Position numbers and translations under genes: made by a program. Under the pieces are notes generated by a model. It had not been told where the DNA came from, did not search any database, and was given only the letters and a program-made list of their open reading frames with translations. From Pachypanchax playfairii (lineage: Eukaryota; Chordata; Actinopteri; Cyprinodontiformes; Aplocheilidae): a DNA stretch of 64,000 bases. Where the stretch lies: contig SSNP01000011.1 of assembly GCA_006937955.1 (NCBI GenBank), positions 865,994 through 929,993 of the forward strand, written 5' to 3'. This document shows, piece by piece, positions 39,401 through 51,400 of this stretch (positions within the stretch are counted from its first letter, which is position 1; the number at the start of each line of letters is the position of its first letter).

Positions 39401-42400
39401 AATCTACAACACCTTTGATTCATAATGCCTGCTGTGTTGACCTTTTATAGCTCATTCTTTCTGTAGCTTGTACAAAGTAAAAGGATCTGTTTTCACTATA
39501 CTAACATTTTGAACATGATTCTGATACAAAAGAAAATACTCAATTCTATCATCGACACAGGGGAGAAAAGTGAAAACTAAATAAAACATTGTAAAAAACC
39601 AACAAACTACCAGACTAACTGTCTTTCTTTTGCAGCTCCATAGCTCATGAATCTGAAACTTTAAGAGCCAAAAGAATTAATAATAGCAATTTTTTTTATT
39701 TTGGAGGGAAAATACTTATGACATTTTTTAAAACTCTTGACCGTTTCACTTCTGCTGGATTTTACTAGAGCGCGTACTCCTGCCACCTGGGTGTCCCTGC
39801 ATGTCTTTGCCCCCCATCCATAGACAGGCTGTTCCTGTAACACGCGTCACTCCACTGCCAAAGTAACACAAATCTGAGCCTGGCAGACGGTCTTTAAAGC
39901 TTTCATTTTTTAATGTGTTTGGTCCTAAAGCCAAGGAGTTTGCACAAATTCCCAAAATCCAAAGTTCTTTGATATTCGAGGATGCAAGCATAGTTTCCAG
40001 AAGTTGGTGCCGCTGCTGTTCAATTTGCTAGAGCAACTTGAGGCATCTTAGAAAACAATAAGGTATTTTTCTGCCACCTGCTGGTCGTAAAGATTTTCTC
40101 TGTAAGTGTGCCTTGCCACCTTCTTCCGATCTACTTATGGCTGCAAGAAGAACAGACGAAGGTGTCAAGGCTCCCCCATGTGAATCTCACGGCAATTTCA
40201 AGTCGTTATTACTAATATCCTTTGGCTTTTGGCACATTTCGTTAGGAAATATAAATGCCAGCTATCTGTTAACTCAAAAATCTTGTGTTTTATTCATTAC
40301 ATCTGCTCGGAAATTTGTGGAAAACTCAAATATGGATATTTATGGAATATAGCTACACAATTTAGAGGAAGGCGCATCTACCCAGAGTGATAAAACGCAG
40401 GAACAAGAGATGTAAACAATGCAATTAATATAGCAGGAACTGTGGCAGAAAATGGAGAATAGGATCACAAATCTGTTGTTTCTGAGGGTTTGTGTCTTTC
40501 TGAATGAGAAATTGACTCAGGAGAAAAGCCTAAGTGAACAGAACCAGTTTTGATGCGCACACAGCCATGTGTTTGAGTTGAAATCGGTTCCACAGGCTTC
40601 AAGTTCTGCTGATCAAACACAGTCAGTCTCAGTGTCATCATGGATGCAAACAAACATTACAGATAAACACCCAGATCAGAGCAGAAAGAAAAAAAAGAGA
40701 AAGAATAGAGACCAAAAGACACAAATCTCAGAGTTACTAATGTTGGATCCTGACATGCACGCGCATCCCTGGAACTGTATTTCTCTCTGATTTTCTGTGT
40801 TTTATGAGGTGTAATTATTAAGATAAAGTCACATGAATTGTGGGTGCACCTGAATGTGTGAGTGGTGACAGCTGTTGAAAAAGTAACGCTTATGACGCCT
40901 CCTCATGACAGCAGCTGGTAAAAGTAAACAGAAAGATCCTGTTGACCTGACAGTCAGGTTGTTCATTACTCCAGTCACTTTTTATTTATAATATTAACAT
41001 GTTTCTCATCTTAGAACTCTGTGTGTTAAGACTGACATTCAGAAAAGAGGATTTCGGCACCATTTTTTTGTGCAGTATTCAATTACAGGCCCTGTTGTTC
41101 ATAGAAAGGATCTTTGTTGTTTAACTTGTGGCTCTGCTCATTAATTCTTTCCGTGGATCTAAATCCAACCCACAGAGTCAAAACATCATGTCTGGGCCAC
41201 GTGAAATCTTTTATGCAGATATAGGAAAATACATTAATGAAGCAGTGTTGTTACAACTCCCAGCTACACAGCGTTTCATCATTTTATCAATTAAAACACA
41301 AAATGACAAATTGTTTATATCTGGCATAAAAATTTAAAAAAAAGAACTGCATTTTATCACTTCTAGTTTCATTAGCCTTCAAAATTGAGACTCACCGGAA
41401 GCTCAGATTTCTGCAACGTGTTTTGTTAAACATGGTGTTAAAAATGTTTTATTGAGACCTGAGTGTGTCACAAACAATTTAAGGCTGTGTTAGGAAGTCT
41501 GTAAGAAATGGACCAAAACTCCTTCGTAGTGTGTTGATAGCTGTTTATACAGATCATTGTGACTAACGCTTCAGACTGTAAACCAGTTTTCTCTCAGAAT
41601 AAACGAAGGGCAAAACAGAAAAGAAACTATGTCAATTCATTTGTGTTGTTTTACCTCTTTAAACCGTTGGAGCATTCAACGTTAAGATAATAATCTTGTT
41701 TGTAAAAAGAGCTGCAAATGTTGGTGGTTGGGAGCTCCGATGAAGATTAGAAGAATAAAGAAATATTAAATGAGTTTGATGCTGTAACAGCAGCTGCTCA
41801 GTGTCAGCTGAGATTCTTACAGCAGCTGTCAGGTTGTGGAACAGATGAAGCTGCTGCTATCAATAAAAAACAAAGATAAATATCCAATCAAATATATATC
41901 AATTTATCTTTTCCTATAGATTTTTATCAATAACCCAATTACACAAATGCATTTTGACAAATATCTGTGAAAATATTTTGTAAATTCAATGAAGAAAATT
42001 TAATGGTGGCGGTTGAAAAAAATGGTCACATATTTTTACGTCACAGTATTTAGTTACAATAGTATTTACTGAGTATTCTACACTAAAATGTGTGCTTTGT
42101 ATTTGATGTTTAGTAACTGTAATAAAAAAGTTAGTTAAAAAAAGAAGGGGAGGTGTTTGTTGCATATGTAATCGAGTGAAACCAAATTCAAATGTCAGCG
42201 TGTTTTGGTAAATGGACTGGGCCACAGATTGAGTGCATCTTGTTTGAGAGCGTCTTCCACTGACCCGGTTCTCATCGTAGATGATCTGCACCAGGCTGCG
42301 GTGCTTGGCCTCACTGGGTGGTGGTGAAATGGGCCTCTCTGGCTCATGGGGCTTTGCAGCTTCTTCTTCCAGCTGTTGCTGTGGCAAGCAGAAAGGCAAA

Positions 42401-45400
42401 AATTATTTACAATAATTATTTACAGAATACATTTTTAAGTAAAAGTTCGACCTAAAACCGGATTTTTTTCTAATTAACAACATATGGTTCAGTGTATGTT
42501 GCTGTTTTAACCAGCAGTTCTATAAAAAAAATACTAAAACAATTAAAATTTGTTTTGAATTGCTCGAACTAGGATGTTTTACTCTCTTAGAACTAATGTA
42601 TTTTCTAGCTGATAAGTGTGCTGTAACCACTATTGCAGCACCGAGGACCGCACTCTCACTGATATTTGGACTGCTGATGCTAATGTCTTGTGACAATTCA
42701 AAAACACGTGGGATTAAAATGTTTGTATACAATTTATGATCAGTTAGATTTAAGATGGCGACAGAAGCAGGATGTTTACAGCTGTAACATTATGGTGAGA
42801 TGAACTCATGTGTCAGAGTGCTACGCAAACAGCTGATCTGTATTTTAGTCAGCTACGTCCTCCTCCCACTCATATCGTGACAGGAGTTTCAGAAAGGGAG
42901 TAAGTGACCACAGGAGGAACCACAAGACAGGATGGATTATCTTCTGCCACGACAGTCCAGGATAAGCATGTGGTCAGGTAAACACAGGCACTCCCATGCA
43001 GACCGCCCATCCCTTTTGAAACCCACCTCAGAGAAAAATAAAATAAACCAGCCATCATGAACTTGGTTGAGATACACGCAGTAACTTAAACTCCTCTTGC
43101 TCCAACTGAACCCTTTAGGAAATGTTTTATTACTCCATTTTAATAGTCCAGATGTGTTCATGTATGGCAAGAGCTGGACGGGAAAAATATCCATAAAAAG
43201 TCTGAGTATATTAAGGAAAGCTGAAAAGTGGCAGATGGTTCACTGAGGTGAGGATATTGGAAGAATAATTAAATAACTTCATAAATTCATATAATATTCT
43301 TTGATTGAGATTTCCAGTCCTTTGTCAGAGTTAAACCAGCTTTATAATGACAACTGGTATTCTAATGAGTGTAACAAGCAATAGGTTAATGTAACAGCGT
43401 GCAAGATGATTGAGTAATTTGCATAGATGAGACCAGACTTGTCTGTTCAATTAGTTTTTTTTTTTTTTACTAAACATGGTATGCAGTCAGCCGTGGCAGT
43501 TCTGGCAATGATGAGTGGTTTTGCAGCAGCAAATCTCCACCATAATTCTACTCCCCCAGGGAAGCTGTTATTTATAGCCTCATATACAGTATTTTTAACT
43601 GACCATTCTCCAAAATAAAAAAGAGCTAAAGAGGAGAAAAAAAAATGAGGGCATGTACAAAATCAGCGCACACTTAGAAACAAATGGCCACAAACCTAAA
43701 TGCAGAAATGTTGAGTAAGTAATGTATGTTTAGGACGTTCTTTGATCTCATAACAACTTACGCCTGGCAGAGAAATTCCCGCTGGATAACCAGCATGCTA
43801 AAAGCTAAACTCTTAAAATCCAATTTCACTAAGAAAAGTGTGCTGAAAGGCTTCAAATATGCGAAAGAAATACTTCTGTGATTCAGTATGTTAGTGACAT
43901 TCACCAGAAAACCTTATTTATTTAGTTCTTTAAAATTAAAATTTTATTACAGATGAAATGAAAAACTGAAATACACACCAAATAATATATAATCATATTG
44001 TTTAAAGCAGAATTGTATATGATTAAAGATGATCAATGAAAGATATAATCACAGGAAAGGCCAGATTTTACAGTTACAGCTCAATAAAAACCCTCAATCA
44101 GAAATAACCAGTGTGTTTCTAGAAAAAAAAAACTATATCTTTTAAACTACTGTTTTGCACAAAGATAACCTGAATCCACCTGAATCCTTTGAGTACAGAC
44201 CTGTTTTTTGCGAAGTTTGCAGATCTGCTGCTCCACCATGCTGATCTCCCTATCCACACGTTCCATATTCTGGACCAGCTCCTCCTTGGAGTAGCGAGCA
44301 GGAACTAGATCCAAGTCAGAGTCCATATGGACCGGGCTCACAGGAGAAATGGGCTCCAGCTTCCCAATGGAACTTCCACGCTCCTGCAGAAACCAAACAG
44401 ACAGGAAACACATGGTTAGAGGCAACGTTTTAGCCATCAGTAATTCTAACAAAAGAATTAGTTTGGAACTGAAAAGACAGCAGCAGGCAACAAAGGAAGA
44501 ATATTATTAAAAAAATCATTGTAAAACATATTTGGCTTAAAAACAGTAGTTTAAAAAAATTTGGCATAAAAGCACAAATAATATGTTCATAGGTAATAAT
44601 CATGTTAGAGGAATAAACCTCAATTTTTCCCCATTTACATGTGATTGTAATGTCTGGCTAGACTCTGAATATTCACAGACAGTGAAAAGCAACAAAAATA
44701 TTCAAGAAGAATAATTAAAGGTGTAGAATTGATATCAGAACACATTTAACAAACAGGTATAAAAACAGGAACACTCTAGTCTTCCAGAAATCCTAATAAT
44801 CACTTCATTACATAGAGCTTCTATTTAAAAACATCATGCCTGTTAAAACCAGCACGTTCTACCCAGGATACTTTGATAATCTTGAGATTTGATTGTTCTC
44901 TGTACAGATTTATGGTTCAATCTGTCAGATTCAGCAAAGCAGGTTGTTAAAACGATTGAAGGCATCTGTGACACTAACTGCAAACTATTTATTTTCCATT
45001 TCCATGAGTACCACTTTTTTGTCCAGATAATTTTCATTAGTTTGTTTGTTTTTTCAAAGTGTTATTTGGAACCACAATTTAAAAACAGTGGTTGATTTTC
45101 ATGAATGTTTTAATAACTACTATTTTTGTATATTTCAAGTTATATTGGTGACCATGATGTTTTAGTTATGTGCAACCATGTGCACTTATCTTGTGATATA
45201 AAGCTTCGTGTTTTAAAGAACTAGCATTCCACAATTAAATACACAAATACTAAATAATCACATGCTGCTGAACTAAAATTCCTTTATTGCTGATGACAAC
45301 AAGTGTGTCTGTTTTTATAGTCTGAATATGCAAAACCATGGAGTCACTCCTTCATAAATTACTGTGTTTGTGTGTGCGTGTGTGTGTGTGTGTGTGTTCC

Positions 45401-48400
45401 AGCTTGGGTTTTGTTCTGTGTTATTTTTAACCATCTGAAATGAAGGTTATGTAAGTGGGCTAATCTGGACTAGGCAGGCAGCGATACAGCCCCGTAGACC
45501 TGCTGTAATTGAAAATGTCAGTGTCAAGATGTTGTAGACGAAGCTGCCTAAGGTTGCCAAAGACACTGAGTCACAAAATCAACAAAAAAAAAAATCCCAA
45601 AATAGGAAAGTTGCTTCAAGGATATTTTGACTTTGTCTCATTTGATATCCCTGAATGTAAATAAATAAAACCACAGCTTGTCACATTTGTTTTACAAAAA
45701 AATGTCTCCAAAGACAAACTGAAAATGGTGAATGTTTTTCTTTTATCACCTGAGCTGCATAAAGAATCTTGTTTCATCTAGACAGAAGAGACATTATGTT
45801 AAAATAATGACAAGATGTAAGACATTTTCTACAAGTCAAAATCGCTCTAACATTATTATCTACATAGTCCTCTGATCTTAAATAGTAAAGCAGTACCACA
45901 ATATTATGACACGTGACACTGTGCCATCAGGTCACATAATAGATCAACAGACGTATCCCCGACAACTCTGGTGACATTATGAACATTAATTTTCTGGAAC
46001 TAATCATCAGGATTTCCAGACAGTCTGTTAAAAGAAACATATCATGCTTTTAAATTCTCCCTTTTTAATTCTAAATCATTTAGTTGTGGTTTATATCTAG
46101 TGGAACAGCAGTTATTAGGTCTGAATTTTTTATTATAGTAGTTCTATATGCTCCTCTTTTACCCCTGTTCAGACAGGGTCTGCAGAATAACTGGTCTTGG
46201 TGTGGTCCCTTTAAATGTGTTGAACGTGCTAAATAGCACAACCCCCTCTTTAGGTCGCTGAACCTTCCACTTCACCCCATTCAGCCATTTTTTTAGTTTG
46301 ATAAAGATCCTGCAATCTAGTGATGCAGAAACTTTTCATTCGCCACTTTAAAAAAAAAAAACTATGTCTCAAAGGCACAAAAACTGTAGAAAACGTTTCC
46401 CGACTTGAGATCAGCTCTGACAGTTTTTTCTTGTACTTCCTGCGATAACTAGCTAAAATTTGGAGATAGCATGTGATTTAACCAAAATGACTTTGCTTGT
46501 TATTAATACACCCAACAACAGAACATTTTGACAATTCTACTTTTGGCATAAGGACTACAAACTAGCAGTGAGAAATAAAGATGGTGGAATCCCTCTGCCT
46601 TTAGCCTCATGTCCATGCCCATGTTTGCCATTTCCGGGCCATGACGTAATAGTTCAAAAAACATGATAAATAATAGTAAAAACTTAATGACTTGAAAAAT
46701 ATGATCAAAACTGTATAAAAATATATCTACAACACATGGAGTGACAAATCTAAACTTTTTGCACTCCTAGACACTCTAAATTTATTTCACAAAGCATTTA
46801 AGGGCTAAAAAACTGGAATTTTCATGTTTCCTTTAATTAAAATTCCATCGTTTGGTTTGTATACCAACAATGTGTCCCTTCACTCTTTAATGAAAAAATA
46901 ATACAAATATTTGTAATTTGAATCTCATTTTCAAGTTTTAATGCACCAAAATGAGGTAAATTTTGAATCTGTACCGTAAGTACAGTAAGATCTGATGCTT
47001 CTTTTCCAGCACATGAGTCATGCATCAAGCATTAGCTGTGTCTGATAATACTGGCTCACTCCCTTTTCCCCCTTTCAGCATTAGGTCTCAGAGGCCTTCC
47101 TTTCCATTCTCCTCATTATCTGTACCTCCCCACATTTGCCCTTTACCACAATTTAACCAGTATTGTATAGAGTGGAGTGGTTTCCTATAGCTTTACTTAT
47201 AAAATATGTTTAATTATTTTGCTGCACGCGGGGATTCCTGAATATTCAGTCTTTTATTCATCTTTTCTGAACCTCAGTTATTAGTGTATCTGTTTACTAT
47301 TCCTTGGCTGTCCGCCTCTCCTGGCAGTTCGAGGCACTCTGTCATGTCAGTAACAGCAGCTCTGCACTGCAGCCAAGTCATTTTGATCTGCTGTTTCACC
47401 CTTAGTTCTTTAAAATCTAGGTCAGCTCTATTATTAATTGAAGTTTCACAACTCCTTTGGTTTTCCCACTCCTGCTCAGGGATCCAGCTGAGCTCTGGAG
47501 TAGAATCCCCTTCTGGAAACCCTGCTGTGATGTCTCTTAAAGTGGCTGTGAGGTTTAACCTCTGAAGATTTTACAAACACAAGTTATTTTATTATTGTCA
47601 AGAAAGCTAGAGTGCCTAAATTATGACTGACATTTCTAAGAACATTCTTAAAATCTAATTTCCCAATATAATGACTCACTGTAATAATTAAACCTCAAGT
47701 TTAAACCAGTGCAGTGAAAATTCATATTTTCTGTATTTTGAAAATATGCACAAATTAAGCTCAAATTAAGTTTGAATTTACACCATTTTTCTGAACATCT
47801 GTTCACAGGAAGGTCAATTGTTTCATGATAATTTGACAGTAGTGTGCAATTATTTTCAAAATCCCAGACTATAGATAAAATGCATCATACTGACCTTTGT
47901 CATATCCTCAGCTCCTCCTAGAGGTAACGGCTGTCGGTGGGATGAAGACCTCACCAGAGACTCTGGTCCCATCTCTAAACGAGGGCGTTTGATTTCTGAA
48001 AAGTCCACCTCTGATTGCCCGGGGGGCTCTTGCAGGTAGATGTGCTCATAGCGGATGTGCTGCTCTTGTCCTCTGAAGATTAAAAATAAGTTCATCAGTT
48101 AAATAGTGCAAAGTGTCTGGTACATAAAGAAAAACATTTCCAATAAAATGTGTATTTGTTGTTAAAGAGCAGGTGCAAAATGTACTACAGTTTAAAAAAA
48201 CTACTGTGTCAATACCACAACGTTATTCTGTCCAGCAATTTAAAATATTGAATTTGATTGGGGCTGTAACAAATGACTAATTTCATTTCGATTAATCTAC
48301 CGACTAATTTACTGACTGATCGATTTGTATAAACTATTTTTTGTTTAAGAAGAAAATAACTATTTCATTTCAGCTCATTTTATTTTTTAGTAAACATTAC

Positions 48401-51400
48401 CATTCATTTCACAAAGCAAATAAATGGAAGCACAACCTTCCAGTTAAAAATGGCATCCGAGAATAAAGTGCTAAATCCACCACAAAAAATATGCACCTGT
48501 TTGTGCTAATGAAAATATCAAAGGCAACTCATGTTCCAGCTTTTGGCTTAACACTGAGCATGTGCAAATCAAAGATACTGTTCACATGCAGAGTAAAAAC
48601 AGGCATGGTGGGAGGCAGACGTGAGGCTGAGGGGGAGCTTTGTGTAAAGCAATTTTGTTTTTAAATTAATCATATAAAACTTAGTTTTTTGACTCAACAG
48701 CTCAATTACTATAATCTTAGAATTTAATGTTCATTCATTGTGAACTACATTTCTGCACTGACATTTATAAAGTAAAAAAAATATTTTAAATGATTTTTAC
48801 CAGCATATGAATCAAACGCAACATATGCAGAGATAGTTGGGTGCTTTTTGTTTGTTAGATACAAATAAATTTGTCTGTCTGTATAATAGATTGATTTAAA
48901 TAACAGCGTTTTAAGATGATCCTGAAGAGGAAGTTCTCCATCATGTAATGGGATCTAGTCAGGATCAGCTGTGTGTACACTAGTTTTTAAATAAAGCTCA
49001 ATACATTCATTACACTTAATGAATCACTAAAAATAACCACAGCAACACTTAAACAAAGCAGTAAAAAAGCAACTGTTGGTGTGTAGTCAAACATCAGCTT
49101 TCTAATGTGGTGAATTTTATTAGCCCACTTGTTAATGGTTTTCTGGCCCTTCAAAAGGGAATAACTTTCCCAGGTCTGCCAAAAACCAGATGCCAGAAAG
49201 TCCATGACTTCGCTGCCAGTGTCAAAATGGAAGTGGCTTTTGAAAAAGGAGACAGAAAACACAACCATAATTACTGGTCCAGGCCCACAATCACATGGTG
49301 TATGGTTTCTCTGTGTGCACAGAACCCAGATCTCCTCTCTATCTAGTAACATGTTGAAGAGGTGGCTCAACAAGCAAGACCATCAAACAGTTAAAGATTT
49401 TTTATAAAACGGTTATTTATCTGAACCTCTATTCTGAAAAACTGAGGAGGCACTATGAGAAAAACAGATTGTGTATTTATTTGAGATTTTTAGTGTTGGT
49501 GCTTTAAAAAATGTAAATAACGGAGTCAGACAAATCTCTCACGTCCACAGTGTGTGACTACTCCCCCCACACAGTTTTCTCACTCATTCAGCTGAGGGCT
49601 TGCACTTACATAATCACATCAGGCTCGTAGCCCACTCCCCTGTCCCTTTTTCTCTCTTGCAACCCATAGTGAGTGTGCAGTATTATTAGACCCCTGGGGA
49701 AGGTTTGTCTGGAGGATAAGCCAAAGATGCATGTTTGAGGCTAAGGTGAAAAATAAAGAGAAGATCTGGTCTTAATACAAATATACCTGAAGCCTGCGAA
49801 AATTTTCGTTAAATCGTTGCCTCACTGTGTAGGAAAATTTTCACAAATCATCACACCCTCTTTGTTCTCACGCTTTTGTGATGCAAATACAGCAATTACA
49901 AGATCAAATTCCACAGTGAAGCGGCTTCACTGCTGCTGGATCAGCTGAAGTACTTTCTTACTCTGTGTTCATTTAGTCTGTGTTTGATTTACATAGTGTT
50001 TTTGTACAACAGACCATCTGTTTCATTTGCACAGTTCACATCAGCAGCTGCACAGTTTACTGTCATTTCATCACATCATTTATGACCCAGTTTACACTTA
50101 TAGTTTTTTTTTTGTTAAGATCACATCGTCACAGATAATAACACTGGGCAGATCACCTGTTAGCCTATTTACTGTACGTGCTGAAAGTTTTTCTTTTTTT
50201 TTTTTGGAAAGTACATTTGTGCTGTTAGTCAGACTGCAGAGTCTCTTAGCTGAGCTGATCTGACGATACACTGCACGAGAGCAGAATCAGTGTGTCAATG
50301 TGAACTACTCAAACTGAGCAATGTTTGAAACAGGCTTCTGCAATACAGTTACGTGTCAAGATCAGATTTCAGAGGTTTTGCTCAGTTACTGCTTTGATTA
50401 CTAGTACAAGAAAGTTTTCAGACCAGCAATCAGCTATAGCATCAACAGCAGACTGCACTGCAGTGATAATCTGACATCATTATCATCCTCTTAACTGTTT
50501 GTATTATTCAATTTGCCAAAATTGTACCTAAGCATATTTTTTCCATAAATTCAGTGTTGTATGGTCAGCAAATGGCCACTGATGTGTCAAGTAAATATTT
50601 TGTATTAATTTCATATTATGCCACAAGTTAGATATAACATGAGTAACAGAAAAGAGAATGTTAGCGTTAACATGTTAAAAGCGTCATTACTTTCTTACTG
50701 GCTTGGGCCCACTATGACCAGAACTTAGATTGTGTGTACAAAAGACAACCTGATGCCTCAGTGCATCAAACTTTTTTTAAGCAAGTCACAGCTTACAATA
50801 AAAAACAGAATTCCAAACATGAAAAACAAAAGGAAACAGCAGGATTGTACTTCTATAGATTTCTAGTATATAGTTAGGGTATACTGAAAGCATCAGCAAT
50901 CTATCATATTTAAAAGTTTGCCTGTAGAGGAGGCAAAGCGTAACTGAAAGAGAGCACATCATACTATCCTTGAAAAAATGTAGTTTTGTTGAAACAACTC
51001 ACAGACGTGGAGCACAGACTGGAAAAAGAAGCACAAAATACACTCAAGGATTTCCAAGGCCAGACTTGTACTATTCACACTCTGTAGGAAATCACAGAAT
51101 GTGGTTTTCAGTTTGAATATGAAGTACTTTAAAAATTATTTGCAGGCTTGATACATTCAACTACACAGTCCCCACACCTCCTGACTGCCAGCAGTATGAG
51201 GGGTTTATGTCAGTATCAGGGGTGTAGGCTGTTTGCAGTCTTCATCTTTGATACGATGGTTTTCCTTTATCAACAAAAAAGCACATTTACTGCTTCGCTA
51301 GAGAAGTTGAAGGGGGAATCTGTCCTGCTGGAAAATCATCTCTACCAGATTAACAAAACACAAGCAACTGAACTAAGTGTGAATTATGATGCATTTATTT

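Larger units (their letters stand above)
35997..42264 (-). other. intron 5, largest between mapped coding exons
   Basis: 6.3 kb. Holds a G-rich run (36361-36379), a Tc1-like element with intact ends (37509-38532), an unexplained block with a minus-strand frame (39746-39991) and a THAP repeat relic (41190-41500). Confidence 0.65.

Noticed and set aside
49107..49346. Plus-strand frame MVNFISPLVNGFLALQKG...
   Set aside because: No family match, AT-rich intron, overlapping frames on both strands; chance.
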